A stretch of 32,986 nt of DNA from Psychrilyobacter sp. (GTDB taxonomy: Bacteria > Fusobacteriota > Fusobacteriia > Fusobacteriales > Fusobacteriaceae), in NCBI GenBank assembly GCA_023145315.1, contig JAGLEA010000028.1:1-32986 (forward strand), written 5' to 3'. Within the stretch, counting starts at the first letter, position 1, and each line of letters begins with the position of its first letter. The notes under the pieces were generated by a model. The model did not search any database. It worked only from the letters and a program-made list of their open reading frames with translations, and was not told where the DNA came from. The position numbers and the translations under genes were made by a program. Of the stretch, positions 6,859-15,904 are shown in pieces.

Positions 6859-8721
6859 TTGGGAAATAAACTTTCTGTTTTAAAAACGAAAAAAGCGTAC
6901 TATAATTATTCTTCTTTAGGAGCATGTTTAGAAAAAAATGGAGTAACGTTTAGAGTTTGGGCACCAAATGCAAAATCAATATTTTTGATTGGTGATTTTA
7001 ATGAATGGAGCTCTAACAAAAATGAACTAAAAAAAGATGGAGAATATTGGAACCTCTATGTAGAGGGAATAGGCAAAGGTGATAAGTATAAATACCTAGT
7101 AGAAGATGTAAATGGGAATAGAATAGAAAAATCTGATCCGTATGCACTCTATTCAGAGCTAAGACCAAATACTGCTTCGATTGTTTGGGATCTCGATAAC
7201 TATAGTTGGCAAGATGAAAAATGGTTAGAGAATAGAAAAAAATATAAACCTTATGACAGTCCGATGAATATATATGAGGTACACTTAGCTTCGTGGAATA
7301 AGCCTAGTGCAGAAGGGTTTCAAACATATTTAGAACTAGCTAATGAACTACCAAAATATGTATCTGAAATGGGTTACACTCACATAGAATTGATGCCAGT
7401 ATCTGAGCATCCTTTGGATGATTCTTGGGGTTATCAAGCAACTGGATACTTTTCAGTTACGAGTAGACATGGTACACCAGAAGAGTTTAAATACCTTGTG
7501 GATAAATTTCATGAATATGGCATTGGAGTACTTTTAGACTGGGTTCCAGGGCACTTTTGTAAGGATAGCCATGGATTATATAGGTTTGATGGTGGAGCAA
7601 CTTATGAGTATCAAAATCCATCATTAGGTGAAAATGAACAATGGGGAACATGTAATTTTAACCTTTCGAGCTTGGAAGTTCAAGAATTTTTGATTTCAAA
7701 TGCTTTATTTTGGTTAAGAGAATACCATATAGATGGTCTTCGTGTAGATGCAGTATCTAACATGTTGTACCTAGATTTTGCAAAAGAAGCTACACCAGAT
7801 AGAAAAAATAAATACGGTAGAAATGAAAATTTATGGGCTATTGATTTTATGCAAAAAATGAATGATGTAATTTTTTCTGAATTTCCTAATACTATAATGG
7901 CTGCAGAAGAATCTACATCATGGCCGAACATTACCAAGGGAAAGGATGTTGACGGATTGGGTTATAATTATAAATGGAATATGGGTTGGATGAATGACAT
8001 GCTAAAATATATGGAGATGGATCCTATATACAGGAAAGATCACCATAATCTTCTAACATTTTCTTTAATGTATGCTTTTTCAGAAAACTACATATTACCT
8101 TTTTCTCATGATGAAGTTGTCCATGGTAAAAAATCCATGCTAGGTAAATTTCCAGGATATTTAAATGATAAATTTGCTAGTTTAAAATTACTACTTGGAT
8201 ATCAGATGGCACATCCAGGGAAAAAATTATTATTCATGGGTAGTGAAATTGGTCAAGAGTTAGAGTGGAGATTCTATGAATCTCTAGAATGGGAATTGTT
8301 AAAATTACAAAAAAATGAAGAATTACAGAGATTTGTAAAATTCCTAAATTTTTTCTACAAAGAAGAAAACTCTCTATGGGAGCAAGATCATGGATATGAA
8401 GGTTTTGAGTGGATAGATGCTGACAATAATTCTGAAGGAATACTTAGTTTTGTGAGGAAATCAAAAAATAAAAATGAATTTCTTGTAGGAGTTTTTAACT
8501 TTACTCCCGTATATTATGAAAAGCACAGATTAGAAGTTCCAAGATTCACTGATTATGTAGAAGTTTTAAATAGTGATGAATATAGATTTGGTGGAGAAGG
8601 AAGAACAAATAGTGAAATTTTAAAACCAAATTGGATCGGTGCAGATGGATTACCAGGGTATGTTGAGATGAAGGTAGCACCACTATCAATGACATATCTA
8701 AAACCAAAGTTTAATAAATAA
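6859..8721 (+). CDS. glgB: 1,4-alpha-glucan branching enzyme
   Basis: Introduces alpha-1,6 branches into glycogen by moving short alpha-1,4 chains. The 620-residue protein has an N-terminal CBM48 domain (about residues 20-105; VTFRVWAPNAKSIFLIGDFNEW), then the GH13 barrel, then a beta-sandwich C-terminus. Catalytic residues are Asp297 (GLRVDAV, nucleophile), Glu350 (AAEEST, acid/base) and Asp418 (FSHDEVVHGKKSM). It lacks the extra N1 domain of E. coli GlgB, as do many short GlgB enzymes. The start appears to be TTG at 6859: GGTGG lies 7 nt upstream and there is no ATG before the CBM48 domain. It heads the glg operon; glgC follows after 25 bp. Confidence 0.96.
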   Translation: MGNKLSVLKTKKAYYNYSSLGACLEKNGVTFRVWAPNAKSIFLIGDFNEWSSNKNELKKDGEYWNLYVEGIGKGDKYKYLVEDVNGNRIEKSDPYALYSELRPNTASIVWDLDNYSWQDEKWLENRKKYKPYDSPMNIYEVHLASWNKPSAEGFQTYLELANELPKYVSEMGYTHIELMPVSEHPLDDSWGYQATGYFSVTSRHGTPEEFKYLVDKFHEYGIGVLLDWVPGHFCKDSHGLYRFDGGATYEYQNPSLGENEQWGTCNFNLSSLEVQEFLISNALFWLREYHIDGLRVDAVSNMLYLDFAKEATPDRKNKYGRNENLWAIDFMQKMNDVIFSEFPNTIMAAEESTSWPNITKGKDVDGLGYNYKWNMGWMNDMLKYMEMDPIYRKDHHNLLTFSLMYAFSENYILPFSHDEVVHGKKSMLGKFPGYLNDKFASLKLLLGYQMAHPGKKLLFMGSEIGQELEWRFYESLEWELLKLQKNEELQRFVKFLNFFYKEENSLWEQDHGYEGFEWIDADNNSEGILSFVRKSKNKNEFLVGVFNFTPVYYEKHRLEVPRFTDYVEVLNSDEYRFGGEGRTNSEILKPNWIGADGLPGYVEMKVAPLSMTYLKPKFNK

Positions 8722-8746
8722 AAACAATATAAATTAGGAGGTAGAG

Positions 8747-9871
8747 ATGAGAAAAAAAGAGATGATAGCCATGCTATTAGCAGGAGGACAAGGAAGTAGA
8801 TTAGTTCCTTTGACAGCTGATGTAGCAAAACCAGCAATAGATTTTGGTGGAAAATATAAGATAATAGACTTTCCATTAAGTAATTGTACAAATTCAGGTA
8901 TAGATACGGTGGGGATTTTGACACAATATAGACCATTCCTTTTGAATAATCATATTGGAACTGGAGCAGCGTGGAATATGAACAATGCCCATGGTGGAGC
9001 AGCAGTTTTACCTCCATATACAACTCAAGATGGTGGATCATGGTATAAAGGAACAGCTAATGCAATCTATCAAAACATCCAATATATTGATATGTATACA
9101 CCTGATCATGTATTAATTTTATCAGGAGATCATATTTATAATATGGATTATAATGAGATGCTAGAAGCACATAAAAAATCAAATGCTGATGTAACGATTG
9201 CGGCTCTTACAGTTACTTTAGAGGAAGCAAAAAGATTTGGTATTATGAACGTTAATGATGATAATACAATTTATGAATTTGAAGAAAAACCAGAACATCC
9301 AAAAAGTACATTAGCTTCTATGGGAATCTATATATTTAAGTGGTCAGAGTTAAGAAAATACCTAATTTTAGATGAAGAAGATCCTAAATCAGAAAAAGAT
9401 TTTGGAATGAATATTCTACCTAATATGTTAAACGATGGGTTAAAGATGGTTACTCATTCATTTAATGGTTACTGGAAAGATGTTGGAACAATTAATAGCT
9501 TATGGGAAGCCCATATGGACCTTTTAAGTGATGAGAGTGAATTAGATATATTCACACCAGGATGGAAAATATATACTTCTGGAGAGCCTAAAGCAGCTGC
9601 ATATTTTGGTGAAAATGCAGAAGTAAGTAACTCTATGGTTGTAGATGGAGCTTGTGTTTATGGAACGGTAACTAATTCTGTAATTTTCCCAGGTGTTGTA
9701 GTAGAAGAGGGAGCAGAGATAGTTGATTCAGTATTATTCCCAGGTGTTAAAATAAAAAAAGGTGTTAAAATAGAGAGAACAATAGTTGGACAAAATACAG
9801 AAGTTCAATCTGGAACTCATGCTGGAAACGAAACAATAAAAGTAATTGCTCAAAATTCAATAATTAAATAA
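8747..9871 (+). CDS. glgC: Glucose-1-phosphate adenylyltransferase, catalytic subunit
   Basis: Makes ADP-glucose from glucose 1-phosphate and ATP, the committed step of glycogen synthesis. The 374-residue protein has the nucleotidyltransferase loop AGGQGSRLVPLT (residues 12-23) and a conserved Lys (AKPAIDFGGKYKIIDFPLSNC) in the N-terminal domain. SGDHIYNMDY with its metal-binding Asp is at about 120, FEEKP near 183 and WKDVGT near 245. A left-handed beta-helix of hexapeptide repeats fills the last 100 residues. A strong GGAGGT precedes ATG 8747. It is immediately followed by glgD, so the enzyme is likely a GlgC/GlgD hetero-oligomer of the Firmicutes type. Confidence 0.96.
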   Translation: MRKKEMIAMLLAGGQGSRLVPLTADVAKPAIDFGGKYKIIDFPLSNCTNSGIDTVGILTQYRPFLLNNHIGTGAAWNMNNAHGGAAVLPPYTTQDGGSWYKGTANAIYQNIQYIDMYTPDHVLILSGDHIYNMDYNEMLEAHKKSNADVTIAALTVTLEEAKRFGIMNVNDDNTIYEFEEKPEHPKSTLASMGIYIFKWSELRKYLILDEEDPKSEKDFGMNILPNMLNDGLKMVTHSFNGYWKDVGTINSLWEAHMDLLSDESELDIFTPGWKIYTSGEPKAAAYFGENAEVSNSMVVDGACVYGTVTNSVIFPGVVVEEGAEIVDSVLFPGVKIKKGVKIERTIVGQNTEVQSGTHAGNETIKVIAQNSIIK

Positions 9872-9886
9872 TAATCGGAGGTCAGG

Positions 9887-11008
9887 ATGAAAAATTCATA
9901 TATGGGATTGATTTTAGCGACTCAACCCAATAAAAATATAAGAGCACTAACAAAAAATAGACCTATTGCGTCTATTCCATTTGGAGGAAGATATAGAATA
10001 ATTGATTTTCCATTGACTAACTTAACAAAAGTTGGAGTTAAAAATGTAGGGATAGTTATACCACATAAAAACATCAGATCACTAAGAGATCATATTAGAA
10101 GTGGACAGTTTTGGGATTTAAATAGAAAAGATGGTGGAATATTTTTACTTCAACCAACTATTGATAATGCAGTTACTAAATACAATGTTGAAAATTTAAA
10201 ATCAAACCTAGAGTACTTACATAAAAGTAAGGAAAAGAATGTTATAATCTATTCATCAAACTTAGTAGGAAATATTGACTTAAATCCAATAATTGAATCA
10301 CATGAAGAATCAGGAAAAGATGTAACATTTGTATATAAAAAATTAGATAGCAATGACAGGCTTCATCTAGGAACGAAAACTTTCACTCTTAATTCAGAGA
10401 ATGAATATCAAAGTAGTGGTGTTTTGGTAAATTCTGAAGAAAATGCTAAATCTTTCTTAGAGATTACTATTATAGAAAAATCTTTATTAATGGATATATT
10501 GAGTGGTGGAGTACAAAATGGATATAAAGGAGATGTAAATAAATTTATAGAGTTAAATCTTGGTAAATTAACATCAAACTTCTACGAACATACTGGATAT
10601 ACTGGATTTGTAACTTCTACAGAAAGTTTTTATGAATTATCAATGAATTTATTAGATAGAGATACGAGATTAGAGTTATTATTATCAAATGGTGGAATTT
10701 CTACAAAAATTCAAGATACACCACCAGCTTTATTTAGAAAGGGTTCAAAAGTAAGTAACTCTTTAGTGGCAAATGGATGTAAGATAAAAGGAAGTATAAA
10801 AAATAGTATAATATCTAGAAGAGTAATTATAGAAGAGGGAGCATCAATTGAAAATAGTGTAATTTTACAATCGTGTACTATTGGAAAAGGTGTAGAGATA
10901 AAGAATGTAATCATGGATAAAAATGTTACTGTAGGAAAATATGAACAAATAATAGGGCCAAAAGATCTTCCAATAGTAATAGAAAAAAAATCAGTATACG
11001 AAGATTAA
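9887..11008 (+). CDS. glgD: GlgD, non-catalytic/regulatory subunit of ADP-glucose pyrophosphorylase
   Basis: A 373-residue paralogue of the preceding GlgC with the same two-domain plan: nucleotidyltransferase fold plus C-terminal hexapeptide repeats. The catalytic loop is lost: where GlgC has GGQGSRLVPLT, this protein has TQPNKNIRALT (residues 12-22), and the metal-binding SGDH of GlgC is replaced by YSSNLVGNID. The shared structural motif PFGGRYRIIDFPLTNL is kept. In Bacillus-type enzymes GlgD does little catalysis alone but raises activity of the GlgC/GlgD complex; that role is inferred here. The gene starts 15 bp after glgC with CGGAGGT upstream and ends just before a large hairpin. Confidence 0.93.
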   Translation: MKNSYMGLILATQPNKNIRALTKNRPIASIPFGGRYRIIDFPLTNLTKVGVKNVGIVIPHKNIRSLRDHIRSGQFWDLNRKDGGIFLLQPTIDNAVTKYNVENLKSNLEYLHKSKEKNVIIYSSNLVGNIDLNPIIESHEESGKDVTFVYKKLDSNDRLHLGTKTFTLNSENEYQSSGVLVNSEENAKSFLEITIIEKSLLMDILSGGVQNGYKGDVNKFIELNLGKLTSNFYEHTGYTGFVTSTESFYELSMNLLDRDTRLELLLSNGGISTKIQDTPPALFRKGSKVSNSLVANGCKIKGSIKNSIISRRVIIEEGASIENSVILQSCTIGKGVEIKNVIMDKNVTVGKYEQIIGPKDLPIVIEKKSVYED

Positions 11009-11029
11009 TATTAGTTATAACTAGAAGAG

Positions 11030-11069
11030 AAAGAGTGCTGATTCTTAATTATAAGAGTCAGCACTCTTT
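11030..11069 (+). terminator. 18-bp intercistronic hairpin between glgD and glgA
   Basis: AAAGAGTGCTGATTCTTA pairs with its complement, with one G-U pair and a 4-nt loop (11048-11051). Only three T follow before AAAAAAGGAG, so the U tract is short. It could be a leaky attenuator, or an RNA-processing/stability element separating glgBCD from glgAP. The glgA ribosome-binding site begins within 10 nt of the stem. Confidence 0.8.
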
Positions 11070-11086
11070 AAAAAAGGAGATAAATT

Positions 11087-12523
11087 ATGAAAACAAAAGT
11101 ATTGTTTGTAACTAGTGAAGCACATCCGTTTGCAAAAAGTGGTGGATTAGGAGACGTAGCTTATTCTTTACCTAAAGCTCTTGTAAAAAATACAGATGTT
11201 AGAGTTATTATGCCTAAGTACAGTAGTATTCATGACAAGTATTCTATTGATATGGAGTTTATAGAAAAGTTTTCAACAAATGTAGCTTGGAGAGAAAAAT
11301 ATGTTGGCTTATTTAAAACTACTCTTGATAAAGTTCCATTTTATTTTATAGATAACCAAGACTATTTTGGTAGAGAAAATACTTATGGTTACTTTGATGA
11401 TGGTGAAAGGTTTGCATATTTTTCTAGAGCAGTAATTGATGCGATAGAGCATATGGAAGATTTTATACCTGATGTAATTCATTGTAATGATTGGCAAAGT
11501 GCCTTAGTTCCTTTATTTTTAAAAGTGTTTTACGGAGAGAAGTATAAAGATACGAAGGTTATATTTACAATCCATAATTTAAAATTCCAAGGATTATATG
11601 GTAAAGAAGTTCTATTTGACATACTAGGATTAAATGAGTATTACTATACTGACGAAAGATTAAAGTATAAAGATGCTGTATCTTATATGAAAGCAGGAAT
11701 TATCTATTCTGACTTTGTGACTACAGTAAGCGAAACATATGCAGAAGAGATCAAAAGTCCATTTTTCGGTGAAGGATTAGAAGGATTATTTCAAAAGTAT
11801 GATTACAAAGTTCAAGGTATAGTAAATGGAATTGATTACGATATGTTTAATCCTAGAAGAGATAAGGAAATTCATACAAAATATGGAGTAAAAAATAGAG
11901 AGAAGAAAGTTGAAAACAAACTTGCCCTACAGAGAGAATTGAATTTAGTTGAAGATAAAGATATCCCTATAATTGGGATTATTACAAGATTTACTCCTCA
12001 AAAAGGTTTAGATCTAATTGCACATGTTTTAGAAGAAATTTTATTACTAGATGTTCAGTTAGTAATATTGGGAACTGGTGATCAAAACTATGAAGATTTA
12101 TTTAAGTACTATGCTCACTTATATCCGTCAAAATTATCTGCGAAAATAATGTTTGATCCTGATTTAGCAAAAAGAATATATGCAGGATCTGACATGTTCT
12201 TAATGCCGTCGTTATTTGAGCCATGTGGATTATCACAACTAATCTCAATGAGATACGGAACTCTACCTATTGTTAGAGAAACAGGTGGATTAAAAGATAC
12301 TGTAATTCCTTATAATGAATTTAGTAATGTAGGAACTGGGTTTGGTTTTGAAAATTATAATGCTCATGAAATGCTAGAATCTATAAAATATTCTTTAGAA
12401 ATATATAGAAAGCCAGATAGCTGGAATAACTTGGTAAAAAATGCTATGGAGAGGAAAAGTAGTTGGGCTAACGCAGCTAAAGAATATAAAAAAATATATA
12501 CACGATTATTAAAAAGAGGTTAG
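11087..12523 (+). CDS. glgA: Glycogen synthase (ADP-glucose starch synthase), GT5
   Basis: Extends alpha-1,4-glucan chains using ADP-glucose. At 478 residues it has the normal length of bacterial GlgA. The N-terminal ADP-glucose-binding motif is KSGGLGDVAYSLPKAL (residues 17-32, the family K-x-G-G-L). Two Rossmann domains follow; VIHCNDWQSALVPLFL is near 130, TVSETYAEEI near 215, and the C-terminal MPSLFEPCGLSQLISMRYG near 376 holds the catalytic Glu of the GT-B E-x7-E motif. AAAAGGAG precedes ATG 11087. glgP starts 12 bp downstream, so both are probably translated from one mRNA after the upstream hairpin. Confidence 0.97.
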   Translation: MKTKVLFVTSEAHPFAKSGGLGDVAYSLPKALVKNTDVRVIMPKYSSIHDKYSIDMEFIEKFSTNVAWREKYVGLFKTTLDKVPFYFIDNQDYFGRENTYGYFDDGERFAYFSRAVIDAIEHMEDFIPDVIHCNDWQSALVPLFLKVFYGEKYKDTKVIFTIHNLKFQGLYGKEVLFDILGLNEYYYTDERLKYKDAVSYMKAGIIYSDFVTTVSETYAEEIKSPFFGEGLEGLFQKYDYKVQGIVNGIDYDMFNPRRDKEIHTKYGVKNREKKVENKLALQRELNLVEDKDIPIIGIITRFTPQKGLDLIAHVLEEILLLDVQLVILGTGDQNYEDLFKYYAHLYPSKLSAKIMFDPDLAKRIYAGSDMFLMPSLFEPCGLSQLISMRYGTLPIVRETGGLKDTVIPYNEFSNVGTGFGFENYNAHEMLESIKYSLEIYRKPDSWNNLVKNAMERKSSWANAAKEYKKIYTRLLKRG

Positions 12524-12535
12524 GAAGGGGTAATA

Positions 12536-14938
12536 ATGAAAACTACAAAGGATAAAATTCTTTTAGATATGAAAAGTATAGCTTTAACAATGTTTACAAA
12601 AGATTTTATAGATCTTGAAAGAGACGAACAGTATAAGGTATTTGCTACTGTAATCAAAAATTATATTTCAGAATACTGGTTAAAAAAGAATAAAGAAGTG
12701 AAAAATAGTGATAAAAAACAAGTATATTATTTCTCGTTAGAGTTCCTACTTGGCAAGATGTTAGAGTCAAATATTCTAAATTTAGGATTAGAAGAACCTT
12801 GTAAGGAAGCATTAGAAGAATTTGGAATTACTCTAAAGGATCTTGAAAAATACGATGCTGAACCTGGACTAGGAAATGCTGGATTAGGAAGATTTTCAGC
12901 ATGTTTTTTAGATTCTATGGCATCTGTAGGTGTTTTTGGTCATGGAAATGGAATCCGTTATGATTACGGATTATTTGAACAAAAAATAGTTAACGGTGAG
13001 CAAATAGAAGGACCTGATAATTGGTTAAAAAATGGATTTGTATGGGAAACTAAAAAAAATCATCAATCACAAACTGTAAAATTTTATGGTGAAGTATCTT
13101 TGAAAGAGGTTGATGGGAAGTTGTTACCTGTCCATGTTGGTTATAACTCTGTCCTTGCTATCCCATATGATATACCTATCGTGGGATATCAAAATGAAGT
13201 AGTAAATACCCTAAGATTGTGGCAAGCAAAAATTAAAGGTAATGATTTTGATTTTAATTCATTTAGTTACGGTATTTTTTCTGAAATAGATGAAAAGAGA
13301 AGAAATGCAGAAGCAATCTCAAAATTATTATATCCTGATGATTCTACAGAGAGTGGGAAGATACTAAGGTTAAAACAAGAGTACTTCTTAGTTAGTGCAG
13401 GACTTCAAAATATAGTATCTTATTACGACCGTGAGAGAAAGCGTCCTGAAAGTTACCCTGATTTAATCAGTATCCAAATAAATGGAACAAGTTCTGCTCT
13501 TTGCATTGCAGAATTTATGAGGATATTAGTAGATGAAAAAAGGCTAGAGTGGAATGAAGCGTGGGAGATAACTCAAAAAGTTATGTCATTTACTAGTCAC
13601 ACTATAGCTACGAAATCTACTGGTAGATGGGAAATAGATAAGATTAGGAAAGTAATTCCGCGTGTCTATATGATTATAGAAGAGATTAACAGAAGATTTT
13701 GTGCTAAAATTTATAAAAAAACAAAGGATTGGGCTCTTGTAGAGAAGGTAGCAATTATTGAAAATAAGCATGTAAATATGCTAAATCTTACTGTTGTTGG
13801 ATGTCATTCAATAAATGGTGTTTCAGAACCTCATTCAGAAATTTTAAAGAAGAGTTTTTTTAAAACTTTATATGAATTAGAACCAGAAAAATTTAATAAT
13901 AAAACTAATGGGATAACTCATAGAAGATGGCTTTTGAAATCAAATAAAAATTTAACTAATCTATTGGATCATACAATAGGTGATGGGTGGAAGAAAGACA
14001 CTTTACTATTAGAAGAAATAGGAGAATATTCAGAAAATACAGATTTTTTGAATAAACTTCAAGATGTAAAATTTAGGAATAAAGAAAGCTTAGCTAAATT
14101 TATTTTTGAAGAAACAAAAATAGAAGTTGATATAAATTCTATTTTTGACACTCATATAAAGAGGTTTGATAGTTCTAAAAGACAACTTTTAACTGTATTG
14201 TATATTATATATCTTTATAATGAAATTATTGCTAACTCAGAATTTAATATGTATCCCAAAACTTTTATATTTTCTTCTAAAACAGCAGCAGGTAATTATC
14301 TAGCTAAAAGAACAATTAGGCTTATTAACCATATTGCAGAAATGATAAATAATGATGTGAGAGTCAATAAATTTATGAAAATAGTATTTATACCTAACTA
14401 TGGTGTTTCAAAAGCTGAAATAATAATTCCTGGAAGTGATATTAATGAACAAATATCTGCAATAGGAACAGAGGCTAGTGGAACTTCTAATATGAAATTT
14501 ATGATGAATGGAGCACTAACACTAGGGACTTATGAAGGATCAAATGTTGAGATGAGTAAGTATTTAGGAGAGGAAAATATATTTATATTTGGAATGAGAA
14601 GAGTTGAAAAAGAAGCTCTAGAGGCTAAAGATTTATATAACCCTATGAAAATTTTAAAAGAAAATAAGAAATTAATGAATGTAGTTGAAAAATTAAGAGA
14701 TGGAACGCTAGGAAGGGATTTTACTAGTCTTTATAGCTACTTAGTAGATGGAGATCGTTTTTATGTACTAAAGGATTTTGAAGCTTATTTAGAAGCACAA
14801 ATGAAGGTAGAGGCGTTATATACAAATCGTGTGAAATGGAACTCTATGGCAGCAAAAAATATAGCTAAATCAGGTATCTTTTCTGGAGATAATACTGTTA
14901 GAAAATATGCTAAAGAAATTTGGGATATAGAAGTTTAA
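12536..14938 (+). CDS. glgP: Glycogen/maltodextrin phosphorylase (GT35), unusual active-site motifs
   Basis: Phosphorolytic release of glucose 1-phosphate from glycogen. The 800-residue length and overall block order match the family: YFSLEFLLGKML near 60, EPGLGNAGLGRFSACFLDS near 115, YPDDST...LRLKQEYFLVSAGLQ near 275, TNGITHRRWL near 463, and EASGTSNMKF with the PLP Lys at 654. Three usually conserved motifs are altered. The NDTHP block reads NGTSS at 316-320; the HEYKRQ block reads DSSKRQ at 545-550 (the Arg and Lys on either side are kept at 543 and 548); and the segment after the second of these blocks' partner, usually TNHTLMSEALE, reads TSHTIATKSTG. The fold is surely GT35; activity or specificity may differ. 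Last gene of the operon. Confidence 0.92.
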   Translation: MKTTKDKILLDMKSIALTMFTKDFIDLERDEQYKVFATVIKNYISEYWLKKNKEVKNSDKKQVYYFSLEFLLGKMLESNILNLGLEEPCKEALEEFGITLKDLEKYDAEPGLGNAGLGRFSACFLDSMASVGVFGHGNGIRYDYGLFEQKIVNGEQIEGPDNWLKNGFVWETKKNHQSQTVKFYGEVSLKEVDGKLLPVHVGYNSVLAIPYDIPIVGYQNEVVNTLRLWQAKIKGNDFDFNSFSYGIFSEIDEKRRNAEAISKLLYPDDSTESGKILRLKQEYFLVSAGLQNIVSYYDRERKRPESYPDLISIQINGTSSALCIAEFMRILVDEKRLEWNEAWEITQKVMSFTSHTIATKSTGRWEIDKIRKVIPRVYMIIEEINRRFCAKIYKKTKDWALVEKVAIIENKHVNMLNLTVVGCHSINGVSEPHSEILKKSFFKTLYELEPEKFNNKTNGITHRRWLLKSNKNLTNLLDHTIGDGWKKDTLLLEEIGEYSENTDFLNKLQDVKFRNKESLAKFIFEETKIEVDINSIFDTHIKRFDSSKRQLLTVLYIIYLYNEIIANSEFNMYPKTFIFSSKTAAGNYLAKRTIRLINHIAEMINNDVRVNKFMKIVFIPNYGVSKAEIIIPGSDINEQISAIGTEASGTSNMKFMMNGALTLGTYEGSNVEMSKYLGEENIFIFGMRRVEKEALEAKDLYNPMKILKENKKLMNVVEKLRDGTLGRDFTSLYSYLVDGDRFYVLKDFEAYLEAQMKVEALYTNRVKWNSMAAKNIAKSGIFSGDNTVRKYAKEIWDIEV

Positions 14939-14940
14939 TA

Positions 14941-14978
14941 AAAATACAACCTTCTAATTATTAGAGGGTTGTATTTTT
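14941..14978. terminator. Bidirectional terminator after glgP
   Basis: A 17-bp stem (14941-14957 with 14961-14977, containing one non-Watson-Crick G-T pair) and a 3-nt loop. A-rich on the left and T-rich on the right, so it serves both glgP and the convergent lipoprotein gene. Confidence 0.9.
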
Positions 14979-14992
14979 ATTTGTGATAATAT

Positions 14993-15421
14993 TTAATTTA
15001 AATAGATACTATAATTAGAAGTTTTAGTAGAATTCATTTGTTTATAAACTAAAAACAAATGAAATTTTTTAGTGATATCGTTAATAGATTTCGATTTAAA
15101 TTGGAATTCAACGTGTTCGTTCGGTGGGATAGTTAAAAAACTACCATAACTTGAGATTATATCAATATTAAAAGCTATTCCATTATAAATTATTTTAGAA
15201 AACTTATCATCTAAGGTAATAGTATCAGAACTGTGATTTTTAAGAGTTACTAAGACCTTATCTTCGGTTAATCCGTAACTAATATTTGTAATTTCTAAAA
15301 CTTTGTCATTTTTAGAAATTATATTAGGCTTTCTAGGAGTAAAAGTAAAACAAGATGTAAAGATAAAAATACTAGCTAAAATAAGTATAAAGTTTCTTAG
15401 TTGTTTATTCACAATTATCAA
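14993..15421 (-). CDS. Small predicted lipoprotein
   Basis: I do not recognise a specific family. The 142-residue product has a basic N-terminus, a hydrophobic stretch and a lipobox-like IFTSC at about residues 20-24, so it should be lipid-anchored in the envelope. The rest is beta-rich; the phrase ITNISYGLTEDKVLVTLKNHSSDTITL recalls small immunoglobulin-like LEA14/DUF-type domains that describe how a protein differs from solvent-exposed neighbours, but this is only a resemblance. The start is TTG at 15421 directly abutting the dtd stop codon, or GTG three codons later; neither has a strong ribosome-binding site, so translation is probably coupled to dtd. Confidence 0.7.
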   Translation of the reverse strand: MIIVNKQLRNFILILASIFIFTSCFTFTPRKPNIISKNDKVLEITNISYGLTEDKVLVTLKNHSSDTITLDDKFSKIIYNGIAFNIDIISSYGSFLTIPPNEHVEFQFKSKSINDITKKFHLFLVYKQMNSTKTSNYSIYLN

Positions 15422-15877
15422 CTAACTTCTAAGTCTAGTAGGAGAGTCTATAATCAACGTTACTGGGCCATCATTAAGCAAATCAACTTTCATATCAGCA
15501 CCAAACTCACCAGTCTCAACATGAACTCCTAAGCCTCTACACTTATTGATAAATTCTTCATACATAGGGATTGCTTTTTCTGGTCTAGCAGCATCTGTAA
15601 ATCCAGGTCTTCTACCCTTTTCACAATTACCATATAGAGTAAATTGTGAGATTATTAAAAGATCACCTTCTATATCAATAAGAGAATGATTCATCTTTCC
15701 GTTTTCATCTTCAAAAATACGTAGCCCTATAATTTTGTTTACCATCCAGTCTAATTCTTTCATATTATCTTCATCGTGAATTCCTAGTAGAACAACTAAC
15801 CCATTTTTAATTTTCCCAATGACTTTTTCATTTACTTCTACACTTGCTCTAGTAACTCTTTGCAAAACAACTCTCAA
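15422..15877 (-). CDS. dtd: D-aminoacyl-tRNA deacylase
   Basis: Hydrolyses D-aminoacyl-tRNAs (and glycine misloaded on tRNA-Ala), protecting translation. The 151-residue length is that of the DTD family. The two active-site motifs are visible: SQFTLYG at residues 77-83 and the cross-subunit Gly-cisPro motif in NDGPVT at 135-140. The enzyme works as a cytoplasmic homodimer. The start is a TTG at 15877 with an excellent AGGAGGAG just upstream; no in-frame ATG exists before conserved sequence (MRVVLQRVTRASVEV is the family N-terminus). It lies between a HAD phosphatase gene upstream and the lipoprotein gene downstream in one minus-strand unit. Confidence 0.96.
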   Translation of the reverse strand: MRVVLQRVTRASVEVNEKVIGKIKNGLVVLLGIHDEDNMKELDWMVNKIIGLRIFEDENGKMNHSLIDIEGDLLIISQFTLYGNCEKGRRPGFTDAARPEKAIPMYEEFINKCRGLGVHVETGEFGADMKVDLLNDGPVTLIIDSPTRLRS

Positions 15878-15904
15878 TATACTCCTCCTTATTTACAAAT
15901 AAAC

